A DNA stretch of 32,695 bases from Symbiodinium natans (Eukaryota > Sar > Dinophyceae > Suessiales > Symbiodiniaceae): positions 15,001 to 47,695 of the forward strand of contig CAJNDS010000964.1 of assembly GCA_905221605.1 (NCBI GenBank), read 5' to 3'. Under the pieces are notes generated by a model that searched no databases, was not told the origin of the DNA, and saw only the letters and a program-made list of their open reading frames with translations. Made by a program: the position numbers and the translations under genes. This document shows positions 1 through 9,349 of the stretch, piece after piece; within the stretch, counting starts at the first letter, position 1, and each line of letters opens with the position of its first letter.

Positions 1-326
1 CGGGGTATCCACAAAGCACGCAGGCTTCAGTCTGTAACGCGCAATCTGCCAAAAGTGCAGAGAGCGCACCATCATGGCAGGCCTTGGAGGTTTCGAAATG
101 TATACTTTTCAGTGCAGTGTGCTGCAGCGTGTATTTCGGAAACTTCCATCACAAGGGGCCCGGCAGCGACGTGAACTGACAGTCGGCAAGTGGGGGCAGC
201 ACCCCTGCGATACTCCACGTCCCCAAGTCCATGATGAGCCCGGAACCAGGTTTGCATCCCTTCGAAACGGAACACCTTAGCTACGGTTGCCGAAGAGAAT
301 CCCCGATGCGCTGTTTCTCAACCCAG

Positions 327-372
<46 letters not shown>

Positions 373-377
373 AAAAA
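327..377. repeat. C36 homopolymer followed by A15
   Basis: An uninterrupted run of about 36 C is followed directly by 15 A. Nothing coding is nearby. Such a long C tract is unusual; its length may be affected by assembly or sequencing error. Confidence 0.95.
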
Positions 378-688
378 GTAAACCTCACAGATTGATCGGA
401 CTGGACGCATCCGGGCCCTGCTTGCAAGAACTTAGCCAAGGGCACTGACGCCCAGCATGAAGAAACAAAGCACTGCTAGGTCTGTGGCAGCTGAATGAAG
501 TGTGTTCGAGAAGGTGCTCTTCATGCTGCATTGACTTCTGAATCCATGTCCTTCAGGAGGTGACTGCTTCACATCTCCTGCTGCCAGGTTTTGCTGCAGA
601 GTCCTGCTTGAGGTCTGATTCTGAAACCCTGAAGTTGTCATGTCCATCATGACCGTGACCCCCTAAGGGCTGAGCCCCTTCAGCTACT
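378..688. other. Gene-free stretch before first telomere-like array
   Basis: I see only short overlapping frames without recognisable motifs, and no structured RNA or repeat. The sequence has ordinary composition and ends at the CCCTAAA array. Confidence 0.5.
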
Positions 689-837
689 CCTAAACCCTAA
701 ACCCTAAACCCGAAGCCCTAAACCCTAAACCCTAAGCCCTAAACCCTAAACCCTAAACCCTAAACCCTAAACCCTAAACCCTAAACCCTAAGCCCTAAAC
801 CCTAAGCCCTAAACCCTAAACCCTAAACCCTAAACCC
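689..837 (-). repeat. Interstitial telomere-like array (CCCTAAA)n
   Basis: About 21 head-to-tail 7-mers of CCCTAAA, with scattered variants (CCCGAAG, CCCTAAG). It is the longest telomere-type array in the window. It is followed 138 bp later by an array in the opposite orientation (976-1039). Confidence 0.95.
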
Positions 838-975
838 AACCGAAGCTATGCGGGCGGCAAAAAAAATACCCTTCCGAGCAGCAGAACTCGGCTTTGACCA
901 CGCGATGTCTGAGATCATGGGAGAAGCTGTGGAGTGAGCAAGCGGGACTTCAGGCCGGGGCTTATATCCTCCTAT

Positions 976-1039
976 AGGGTTTAGGGTTTAGGGTTTAGGG
1001 TTTAGGGTTTAGGGTTTAGGGTTTAGGGTTTAGGGTTTA
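976..1039 (+). repeat. Interstitial telomere-like array (TTTAGGG)n
   Basis: Nine near-perfect TTTAGGG units. With the array at 689-837 it brackets bases 838-975 so that the two G-rich strands run outward, as at the two ends of a linear chromosome. Confidence 0.95.
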
Positions 1040-1231
1040 ACATATGTGAGTTTGACCATGGAATTACGTGGAGATTGCCCTGCTTGAGCCCTGCGCTACC
1101 AGCCCCCGTGAGATCCTAAAGCCAGACTGGGAAACGTGTCCATTCCCTAATGTGGCTTGAGGATGTTGCCGTGGGATTTAGAGACGTATAGGATATAAGA
1201 AATGAACCCTACATCCGGAAGCAAAAAGATG

Positions 1232-1376
1232 TCATGTGCACACACATGCGCGCACACGCACGCACGCACCCACCCACACCCACACCAACACCCACACCCA
1301 CACCCACAATCACCCACAATCACCCACAATCACCCGCAATCACCCGCAGTCACCCACAATCACCCACAATCACCCA
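1232..1376. repeat. CACA/CACCCA microsatellite with a 12-mer sub-array
   Basis: Starts as (CA)/(CGCA) steps, becomes (CACCCA)n, then a clear tandem of CACCCACAATCA and its CACCCGCAATCA variants from about 1305. Open frames here encode only His/Thr/Pro runs and are not genes. Confidence 0.9.
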
Positions 1377-1551
1377 CCGCCCACACACAGACACACAGAC
1401 ACACAGACCCGCAGACCCACAGACGCAGAGAGAGACTTAGAGGGGCATGCCGCATTCTCTATCTCGAGGGGGCGTGGGATCACAGCAGAAGGAAGCTCCC
1501 TTCGGGGCTAAGCGTGCAGAGAGAGACACAGAGAGATGAGGAAGGCCCCGT

Positions 1552-1651
1552 AGTAGAAGAAGAAGAAGAAGAAAAAGAAGAAGAAGAAGAAGAAGAAGAA
1601 GAAGAAGAAGAAGAAGAAGAAGAAGAAGAAGAAGAAGAAGAAGAAGAAGAG
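1552..1651. repeat. (GAA)n trinucleotide repeat
   Basis: About 33 units of GAA/AGA with a single interruption (AAAAAG near 1571). Purine strand is +; long homopurine GAA tracts are known to form triplex DNA. Apparent poly-Glu (+) and poly-Ser/Phe/Leu (-) frames are by-products. Confidence 0.95.
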
Positions 1652-1836
1652 GGGAGACAGAGAGAGACACAGAGAGAGACGCAGAAACACAGAGAGACAT
1701 AGAGAGAGACACGGAGAGAGACACAGCCAGCGACAGGGACAGAGACAGGAACAGCGATAGGGACGGCGACAGGGACAGGAACAGAGATAGGGACCGCGAC
1801 AGGGACAGGGACAGCGACAGCGACAGGGACAGCCAG
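1652..1836. repeat. Degenerate GAGACA/GACAGG hexamer repeat
   Basis: Purine-rich hexamers GAGACA, then GACAGG/AACAGN, continue directly from the GAA tract, so 1232-1836 is one compound microsatellite of about 600 bp. Confidence 0.85.
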
Positions 1837-3902
1837 CCCGCATGGTGTCAAGGCTTCCAGGGCATCTTCAGCGTGGCTTTATTTACAGTCCCCTTTATCC
1901 GGAATCTCATGGCAACCTGCTGGGGCAGAATGTCGAGCCTATGAGCCGACCACGCGAGGTACATGGGCTCGTGCTTCCTGTTCTGGAGCTGTTTATCTTG
2001 CCTGGCACTGCTGGGTGGTCATTAGATGTCTTGTGCCCGGCTCCATGCCGCCGAACAAGACCTCCCAGCAATGACAAGGCGCAGGCTTTAGGCAGTCTGT
2101 AGCATGAATACAGCCCAAAAGCCCCCAAAAGATCCATGCTCGAAAATGGGCTTCGCACTCGTGCCTCTCGTGTCATAGCTGTCAAGGGTTTACAGGGGTT
2201 TACACTGCAGGCTCTGGTGAGAAGCCTTGCATAAGCCCTCTGCCGAGCATTCAGACTTCAGATCGAAGCAGGGTTAGACCGCAGAGCCCTGTGCCCTGCG
2301 CTCCAAGACCGACAGCCCCCCCCCCTTCCCCGCGGCTCGTCCCTGCGAGCCGCGCAATCACCGAACAAATGTAACCCTAATTGGCCTACACTGCATTTCT
2401 GCTGGATCGTGAGGCATCTCGCACAAACCCGCAAAGACATATGAGCCCAAGCCGACAGCTCAGCCCGAAACGCAACTCCCCGAAACCTTCAGCAAAGAGA
2501 GAGATCCTGTAACGCCAAAGAGAAGCACCCCCCTCCCCCCCCCCCTCACATGGAAAAGGCGGTCTCGCAGGAGCTGCATGCGGTGCTCTTGTGGCGGGGC
2601 CCTGGGGAGGCGTCGGGCTGCCCAGTGGCTTCAGGGGACCAGGTGGAAGCTTGGGGAAGCTGTAACATGTCGAGAGGGTTCAGTTCACAGCTTGGGGGTT
2701 TCAAACGCTTTCTCCTGCGCACCCCGCCCCCCCCCTCAGGCTTTTTTGGTGTGAACGGACAGGCCCTGCCAAACTGCCCCAAACCCTTCGTGATCTTGCG
2801 GTCTTTGCTGATGCGCTTGCTGCCAGTGATTGCAACGATGGCCGCTTGCCAGCCTACACAGCGCTGCTAAGCCTGGGGGGCCCTTCGCCTCCAGTCTCAA
2901 GGTGCCATAGGCGGAAACTCTTTAAACCCGAAGCCGAGGCTGTGGGAGTTGGGGTTGGCCTCTACCTCGAGAAGTGCAGCACCCGGTTCCGGGGTTCAGA
3001 TGGGGCTGTGGGGCTGGAGAGTGTTCAGGGCTTTGGGGCGTAGGTTGCCGGATTTGGGTAACCGGTGGTTTTCATGATCCGGATCCCTCTGATCTGAAGT
3101 TGCGTGGTTGCTTTCTCTCACTGCCTCCCTGGACCCCCTTCACAATTGTCTTCAATTTGTCCAAAACTCAGCATGGTCAGGGCTCGTGGTGCATGACTCG
3201 TGGCAGCGACTTCACTAGACCCTTTTTCCGAGACGTTTGGACAATTGCCAGGAAGTACCGATCTGAGAGCTAGGGGAAGTTGGGCTGTCTGCTTCTTGCG
3301 TTGAAAGGGCAAGCGTGCAGTTTAGCGGCAGAAGTTAAATATCCTGCTCGCATGATTTCAGAGGCTCGTGCTGCGTGACACAGGGAACGGGGCCCGCTTG
3401 CCCAATCAGCATCTTAATCACCACTTCACCATCGTACAACGGCCTTCGCGGCCGCTCGTGCAACTTTGCTTTGTAGGCACCTGTGTTGCGCACCACGACC
3501 TCGGATGCGATTCGCCGATTTGCCTGAGTTGGCACACCTCAAGTTTGGCCGTTTGAAAGCCGGCGACCTCGTCATGCTTTCACGAGATTGAGGTGAACCA
3601 GGCTGTGTAACTTCAGGTTAGCACCGCGCTAATTGCTGATGGGTGCCATGCAAACTGCTGGCACGGCTGTGTGGCCCAGATATCGACAAGAGGAGAGGCT
3701 ATACTCAACAAGATCGCAGGCCCCTAAAACTATTATACATATTTCACAACAAACCGTAAAGTAAACAAGCGCCGGCCCGGCCCAAGGCTCTAAGCTCTTA
3801 CTGGCAATCAACTCTCAACGCAATGAATGGCAATTCTCGCAAGCAGATGCTCTTCGATCTTTCCAGGCCTTGGCTCAGCACTATGTCAGGTTACCAGAGG
3901 AC
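1837..3902. other. Gene-free stretch
   Basis: No frame longer than about 105 codons and none with a recognisable motif. It contains several short C tracts (2317-2326, 2527-2546, 2729-2736) and nothing else I can name. Confidence 0.5.
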
Positions 3903-3967
3903 AGGGTTTAGGGTTTAGGGTTTAGGGTTTAGGGTTTAGGGTTTAGGGTTTAGGGTGTAGGGTTTAG
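3903..3967 (+). repeat. Interstitial telomere-like array (TTTAGGG)n
   Basis: Nine TTTAGGG units, one mutated to TGTAGGG near the end. No opposite-oriented partner within 500 bp. Confidence 0.95.
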
Positions 3968-4420
3968 TCTTCTACCCCCATCATCAGATGCCCTCCGGCT
4001 TCGAGCTGTTTTTTGATTCCATGTCATATACGACGCCAAAACTAGTCCCGCAATACACGTCCTCATGCGAGTGCATGCATACAGTTTGAGAATCTGTAAT
4101 CATGAGCTTCTCTTCTTGGCATTCCTCGCGATTTCTCCGACGAGCTCTGCCAAAAAGGCCGAGAGTTACCACTTTGAGCATGATCGGTTAGGAGCTGAGC
4201 CAAACCTCTGTGCAATCCTCAGCGCTCGTTCAGCTTATCCTTCGAATGTGCGGCAGATTGTGGCCCAATGTAGATGCAACGGTGGAAGGACGAACGCTTG
4301 GACCCGCTGGAATTGCACAAGTCCCTGCTGAAAAGAGCCTGAACTAGTCAGTTGGCAACAACACTCGATCAACCGTTCCAGCAATTCTCCGGGTTCCTGA
4401 AAATTCACTATAGCCACTCA
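3968..4420. other. Gene-free stretch before the hairpin element
   Basis: No credible coding frame and no repeat seen. Confidence 0.45.
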
Positions 4421-4518
4421 CTTACTGTGGTTAGCAGGGAATGAGGGAATTAGGATATACCCTTTAAGGGATTAGAAAGGGTACCTCATTCCCCCACTCC
4501 CCACTAGCCAACAGTAAG
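4421..4518. mobile_element. 98-bp MITE-like hairpin element
   Basis: The ends are inverted copies: CTTACTGTGGTTAGC at the left matches the complement of GCTAGCCAACAGTAAG-like sequence at the right with few mismatches. A second inner pair (GGGAATGAGG near 4437 and CCTCATTCCC near 4484) and a third (TACCCTTT/AAAGGGTA) continue the stem almost to the centre. Small size, terminal inverted repeats and no coding capacity fit a non-autonomous DNA element. I could not identify a target-site duplication. Confidence 0.6.
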
Positions 4519-4636
4519 CTAAACCATGAAGCGTGGGCCTTCACTCGGCCCCTCTCGGGCAGAAAGCGTTAGCACGTGGCCGCAGCCATGGCGGAGCGCG
4601 TCAGGAGCACACCCAGGACGAGGGCTAGGGCTTGCG

Positions 4637-4672
4637 AGGGTTTAGGGTTTAAGGTTCGGGGTTTAGGGTTTA
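4637..4672 (+). repeat. Short degenerate TTTAGGG array
   Basis: About five units including TTTAAGG and TTCGGGG variants. More scattered TTAGGG-like pieces follow to about 4950, suggesting decay of a longer array. Confidence 0.7.
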
Positions 4673-5379
4673 CTGCCCCGCCACCCCTTTTTCCGGGCTG
4701 TAGGCAGCCTTCCCCCCCCCCCTCCCCCCGTCCCGCCCCCACCCACCACCTGCCCGCAGTGGTGTGGGTGGGGTTGTAGGGTTTGCGTGGTTAGGGTTTG
4801 CTACCCTCCCGCCGCCTGTGGTGTGGATCTGGGTTAGGGCTTTCGGGCTTAGCATTTAAGTTTAAATTTAAGTTTAAAGCGTCGGGTTTAGTTTATTCTT
4901 TTTGGGGCCGAGCCTGGTTGTTAGCATGTGTTAGCTTCAATCTCAGGGTTTTAGGGTCATGGCCTTAGTGGGCAGTTTGAGGCGTCGGGCTTTGGCTTGG
5001 GCTCTTGCGTTGTCGGGTTTTACGGCTTCAGCAGGGCTTGTGGTTTTTGGGCTTTAGGACCTTTAGGACCTTTGGGGCTCCTAGGGTACCACCCTGGTCG
5101 CAAAAAAGGACTTCGGCTTGAGCGTCTATGGGAGCTCCAGAGTTTCAGACCTCCTGGGGATGCTGCCAGAATGTTGCTAGAGATGTTTTAGTGATGCTTA
5201 CATATGTTTGCACAGCGGTTTGTAGCTTCTGGCTCGCCTTCTTGCAGTGGGTCAAAGCTGCCACCAACCCAAGCTATGGAGGGCCTTGCGACCCTCAGCC
5301 CCCCCCTCCCTCCCTTGCTTTACGGACTATACCACGGGGGGGGCAGGGGGCCGGACACGCCAACCGCCTGACTATCAAA
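4673..5379. other. Gene-free, C/G-tract-rich stretch
   Basis: Contains short C tracts (4712-4727), isolated TTAGGG-like words and two adjacent 11-bp GACCTTTAGGA-like direct repeats near 5055-5075. No convincing gene. Confidence 0.4.
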
Positions 5380-5409
5380 TGTATGCATACATACATGCAT
5401 GCATACATT
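5380..5409. repeat. GCATACAT microsatellite
   Basis: Short alternating run of ATGCATACATACATGC type, self-complementary. Confidence 0.75.
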
Positions 5410-5548
5410 ATGTCCACCCACATACTTCTGTGGCGCAGGCCATGGCTTATGGATCGCTGGTTCAAGATGTTTAAGCTTCTCTGCCACGTCCCGCTTTCAC
5501 CCAGTTCAGCCTCTCGGAGCTCAGAGCTCATCGAAAACACAGATAATT

Positions 5549-5615
5549 ACCCTAAACCCTGAACCCTAAACCCTAAACCCTAAACCCGAAACCCTAAACC
5601 CTAAACCCTAAACCC
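5549..5615 (-). repeat. Interstitial telomere-like array (CCCTAAA)n
   Basis: Nine or ten units with CCCTGAA and CCCGAAA variants. Partner of the inverted array at 5758-5795, 142 bp away. Confidence 0.95.
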
Positions 5616-5732
5616 ACAGATACCCTCCCCCCTCCCTCCGCCAACACATATGGGCAGACCCCTGGTGGATGCAAAGGATGCTGCTCTCGCGCTTCTCCAT
5701 GTCACGAAGGCTCACAAGGTGTGGCGCATCGC

Positions 5733-5749
5733 TCACACACACACACACA
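5733..5749. repeat. (CA)8 dinucleotide repeat
   Basis: Perfect CA run inside the core between two outward-facing telomere-like arrays. Confidence 0.9.
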
Positions 5750-5757
5750 GCTCGTGT

Positions 5758-5795
5758 TCAGGGTTTGGGGTTTAGGGTTTAGGGTTTAGGGTTTA
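5758..5795 (+). repeat. Interstitial telomere-like array (TTTAGGG)n
   Basis: Five to six units, the first two degenerate. Forms an outward-facing pair with 5549-5615. Confidence 0.9.
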
Positions 5796-6641
5796 AGTGG
5801 GTTGAATGCAAGTTTCGGTTTGGTTTGGCATCTGGGATCTGAGCTCACTCGGCTTGCGCGCTATTGTGACCAGCAACTTTGCTGGCTAAACAATCTTTGC
5901 CAGATTGTGTTGGCCCCAGTTTAGTGGTTAAACGGACTTCTCAGGTTTGTGCTGAGCCCAGTGCGGGTCCAGTCGAGTTGTGGGTTGCTAGAGTGAGGCT
6001 TCGCAGTCTGGACGTGTAAGCTGTGTGTCTGATTGAAGGTTGCACGTGCCGGGCGCGAAGCCCTGAGCATCCCAACAGGTTTTTTTTCTCACCTTCCTGC
6101 AGCGGATCAAAGCTGTCGCCACGCCAGGGAGCGCCTCATGTCTGTTGAGGATGCCGACAGAGCGGAGGCGACGTGTCGCGCTTGCTGAAAGTCGTAAAGG
6201 CTTCTTGGTAGCCGGGGAGCGGGGGGGGGGGGGGAACTGGGTTCCACTAAATGGCTTAGTTTTCCGTGCGACAAGGCACAGAAGAAGAAAGGGCAGGTGC
6301 GTTTTGCCTGTGGCTTGAACTTTCGAGTTCGAGTCGAAAAGGATCTTTGCGGGTATTTCTCTTCACTGGCGATAAGCTCTGTGCTGGTACAGTGTTGAGT
6401 TGAGAGGAGTAGGCTGACAACTGCACTTCTCCTTCCTTCGCGGCGCCTGAGCGCCGAACACACGCGAACAAGGGAAGGACCACCTGGCCCCTCGGTCTGA
6501 GAGAGCTTGTTCAGGCAAACAAACTGGAGTTTGACGACGAGGACCTTGAGAAGAGGCAGAGCCACAGCCCACGACCCCAAAACACACATTTTGCCAGTGC
6601 TGAGCAAATGAGCTTGCTCGCGTTCAGCGGGGTTTGGCATC
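5796..6641. other. Gene-free stretch
   Basis: A 177-codon minus-strand frame (6107-6640) crosses here but has no recognisable domain and spans a G13 homopolymer (6221-6233), so I do not call it a gene. Nothing else stands out. Confidence 0.4.
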
Positions 6642-6675
6642 GGTTTAGGGTTTAGGGTTTAGTGTTCAGGGTTTA
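6642..6675 (+). repeat. Short TTTAGGG array
   Basis: Three exact units followed by two degenerate ones (TTTAGTG, TTCAGGG). Confidence 0.8.
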
Positions 6676-7085
6676 TTCCCAACATTGCCAGTGTCTTGCC
6701 AGTTGGCGCCGGGAGGGCATGCTCCTGAACATGAAGTGCGGGCCCTGGCCTGGCTCCACTTCTCTGCAAAATGCAGCCACCCCATTGCTAACCCTTGCCA
6801 GCCCTTGCTTACACAGCATCCTGGAGCAGATGAATCCTATACCGTCTTCTGGTCTTAGGCATAAGTCCTGCGACGTCTTTCTGTCTCAGATCAGAACCTG
6901 TTCTTACCCCACCTCGGCTGCCGGAGGTGTTGCTCAAATCAGGGCGTCATGCTGCAAATGTGAGCCAGGTGTTGTGCTCAGTGCTCAGAGGTTGGCAACA
7001 CTCGAGCTTCCACCTTTGCAACATGTCTACATGAGAATAGGCAAAACTGACCCAGTGAACTGGAACGCAAGCCGTGTCAGTAGCC

Positions 7086-7410
7086 ATGGCTCGGACACTT
7101 GCTGGTGTAATTGCAGGGATGCGACGGCGCAGGGCCAACGGCGACGTGCGGCCAAGTCCAAAATCCCCATGTGGTTTGCAGGAGGAGGGACAACGTTCGG
7201 GAGAGCCGGAAGCGCAGGGCGCGGAGGACGTCGAGGATGTCGAGAGCATTCAGCCTTCCGATGCTGAGCAGGGAGATGCTGCGGCATCCACGCCGACTCC
7301 CACGACTGCCGAGTCTGCTAGCGTTGAGCAAGTGAAGGAGAAGGCATTCAGTGACCAGGAGTACGACCCGGAGACGAGTTCAGACTTTGAGCTCCATGTC
7401 AGAGAAGCAT
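7086..7410 (+). CDS. Candidate first exon of an unrecognised acidic protein
   Basis: An open frame from ATG 7086 (MARTLAGVIAGMRRRRANGD...) has a basic start, then a long Glu/Asp/Ser/Thr/Pro-rich part (EDVEDVESIQPSDAE, ASTPTPTTAES) and ends in a mixed region (EYDPETSSDFELHVREA). Composition is that of a disordered eukaryotic region. A GT at 7411 (phase 1) could splice to the AG at 7484-7485, giving a 75-nt intron and joining the next candidate exon in frame; this is my inference. The frame itself runs on to a stop at 7442. A family cannot be named. It may belong to the same transcription unit as the methyltransferase exon downstream, but nothing proves it. Confidence 0.35.
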
Positions 7411-7485
7411 GTTTAATCGGCAGTTCCGGTTGCGGGCTTTGACTCCGACCCTCACCTTGCATAGAAATAATATAGAAATGCAAAG

Positions 7486-7643
7486 CCCCGGAGCTGTTTG
7501 AAGAACAGCCCAGGCATGAGGAAGATTCCGAGTCATCTTCCTGGCGGCCGGCTAAGAAGAGGCGGATCCCAGGCCACAGAAACTTGGATGTTCCCGAAAA
7601 GTTGTTTGCTCTCTTTCGGGCGAAGAAGCTTCACGAATTGTAG
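7486..7643 (+). CDS. Candidate exon with nuclear-localisation-like basic cluster
   Basis: Reading in the frame of 7488, the sequence gives PELFEEQPRHEEDSES, then SSWRPAKKRRIPGHRN and LDVPEKLFALFRAKKLHEL before a TAG at 7641. The acidic part followed by PAKKRR resembles a bipartite nuclear signal in a disordered region. Its character matches the exon upstream and differs from the surrounding noncoding DNA. Coding-like sequence resumes just after the stop in a different frame (next entry), suggesting a one-base indel or an unrecognised intron. Confidence 0.35.
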
Positions 7644-7840
7644 CTCGAAAACCTCAGCCGCATCCTCAAAACAAGCGTGAACCTCCAGAGTCGCAATCCA
7701 GACCCCGGCTTGAGAAACTGCCAAGGCCATGGCAAAGATTCTGGCAAGTCCTTGAGGCTGCGCTGTGGCAGAAGCTTCCAATCTCTGGTTGGTGCTGCCG
7801 GCGACTTGGCGAACATGAGCGCGTTTTCAGATGTTGCTTC
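7643..7840 (+). pseudogene. Coding-like segment out of frame with the preceding exon
   Basis: In the frame of 7643 the sequence reads ARKPQPHPQNKREPPESQ followed by SRPRLEKLPRPWQRFWQV and LEAALWQKLPISGWC, which looks like real protein, but it is one frame off from the exon ending at 7641. The frame stays open to a TAA at 7916, although after about 7840 it turns Cys/Phe/Ser-rich and no longer looks coding. Either the locus has decayed by a small indel, or a short intron lies around 7640. No domain recognised. Confidence 0.3.
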
Positions 7841-7916
7841 TCATCTGGGTGTTCAGCTTGTTCTCGTTTTCGAAGCATCTATAGTGTTTTCGGATTTAGG
7901 ATGCTTTCGCGACGTT

Positions 7917-8349
7917 AATGGCCCAGACAGTGCCAGCCACGGTTTTAGGGCTGCTTTTGCTCGCCTCGCCCCCGCGAAGGTTTCGGAGCGAGGCCGGGAT
8001 CCAGGCGCTCGCGCTTCCCGAACGTTCCGTGGGCCCAAGCAATGCTTCGCGGATTCTCTTGAGAACGCAGCTTTTTCTTTTCTTGGGGAGGAAGGCCCCA
8101 TCTTCCAGAATTCGGGTGAGAAAGCCCCCGTTTCCCAGAGATCGCACGGTGAACTGCCACGGCATCCCTCCTCATTTCCGAAAAACAAACACCATGAACT
8201 TGACGCAGGACTTTTGCGCTGGCGACTGACCTGTGCAACTTAGGTTCCAGCACCTGAGGAGGCCTCTGAGGGCGGCCAGGGACCGGTCTTCCGGAGTCTG
8301 GCAGACGCTCCGACTGGGCACAGCCACTGGGCTCATGCCGGGCATAAAC
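7917..8349. other. Region of uncertain coding status
   Basis: Several frames are open here (one of 188 codons starts at 7677) because the DNA is GC-rich, but none shows a domain. A short stretch after an AG at 8240-8241 reads VPAPEEASEGGQGPVFRS and could be an exon piece; support is weak. Confidence 0.25.
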
Positions 8350-8400
8350 GGTTTAGGGCTTAGGGGTTTGGAGTTTAGGGTTTTGGGTTTTGGGTTTAGG
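8350..8400 (+). repeat. Degenerate TTTAGGG array
   Basis: About seven units, most mutated (TTAGGGG, TTTGGAG, TTTTGGG). Confidence 0.75.
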
Positions 8401-8877
8401 CGGTCGGCTGTAGGAAATGTCCAGATGATGGAAAGTGCGGAACTTGTGCAATCCTGGCATCCCTTGTAGGGTAAGCTCGTGGCTCCCGGAATTCTGATTC
8501 TCCAGGGTTGGCGCCGTGCAAAGTGGGCTTAGTCAGCAAGTGCTTGTGGAGTTTTTTTGTGTGTCTCCGGGAACGAAATCGTTTGGACCTCTGAGCCAGA
8601 AGGCCACCACGTTGCAGATTAGAAAACCGATCGAACCCAGGACTGCTCCGGTGCCGAAGCGCCTTGGTTTGCTCTCCAGCTTATCCTCAAGCAGCGGCTT
8701 TGCTTGGGAACGAGCAGAATTTAGAGCCTCTGGGTCCTGCTGAGGGCAGAGGACACAAAGGCTGTAATTCACTACTCGACATAATTTCTCTCGAAGATTC
8801 CTTGCGCTCTTTCCTTGCGTGATTTGCTCCTGACTCTCCCCTCTTGCTGAGTAGGCACTCTGGAAGACCCTGGTAAG
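8401..8877. other. Gene-free stretch
   Basis: Short frames on both strands, no recognisable domain, no repeat. I searched it for methyltransferase motif I (the FxGxG AdoMet loop) that should precede the catalytic exon and did not find it. Confidence 0.4.
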
Positions 8878-8909
8878 CCCCCTAAACCCTAAACCCTAAA
8901 CCCTAAACA
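8878..8909 (-). repeat. Interstitial telomere-like array (CCCTAAA)n
   Basis: Four exact units plus a partial. Outward-facing partner of 9026-9066, separated by 116 bp. Confidence 0.9.
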
Positions 8910-9025
8910 CTTGAGACCCTAAGCCCACCTGAGGCTCTCCAAGGAGTTGAATTGGGAGCTACGCCTCGAGCACCTCTTCGCGTGTGATATCGAGCCGACC
9001 TCGCAGGTCTTCATTGCACCTTAGC

Positions 9026-9066
9026 GGGTTTAGGGTTTAGGGTTTAGGGTTTAGGGTTTAGGGTTG
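9026..9066 (+). repeat. Interstitial telomere-like array (TTTAGGG)n
   Basis: Five to six exact units ending in TTGAGGG. Lies about 280 bp upstream of the methyltransferase exon. Confidence 0.95.
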
Positions 9067-9075
9067 AGGGACCCA

Positions 9076-9182
9076 ACTTTTCAACTTTCGGGGCCTCTTC
9101 TAAGGTAGTCTTATTCTGAAAGTTTGAGCTTTTCAACTTTTGCGGCCTCTTCTATGGTAGTCTTATTCTGAGAGAGTTTGAA
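9076..9182 (+). repeat. Two-copy 53-bp tandem duplication
   Basis: 9076-9128 and 9129-9182 match closely: CTTTTCAACTTT, then GGCCTCTTCTA(A/T)GGTAGTC, TTATTCTGA and AGTTTGA, with a few substitutions and a small indel. It sits between the telomere-like array and the methyltransferase exon. Confidence 0.85.
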
Positions 9183-9349
9183 CTTTTCACCCTATGGGTG
9201 TTTGGGAAGTAAGGCGCAGAACACCAAGCCGAGCGCTTTGTTCCTTGGCAGCTGAGTGAGCACACTTTACGCTTTTTGGGCTGCTCTATAATCCCTACAG
9301 AACTGAAAAGTGTGCACTTTTTTGGAGGCTTATGAACTCGGCAACTAAG

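Noticed and set aside
689-837. True chromosome end
   Set aside because: Array is short, carries variant units and is followed by long unique sequence on both sides; it is interstitial.
1202-1702. 166-codon His/Glu-rich protein
   Set aside because: Translation of a compound microsatellite; all frames on both strands give low-complexity runs.
6107-6640. 177-codon minus-strand gene
   Set aside because: No recognisable domain, crosses a G13 tract giving poly-Pro, composition not protein-like.
7677-8243. 188-codon gene in the frame of 7677
   Set aside because: Overlaps a more protein-like frame for its first part and shows no domain; open because of high GC.
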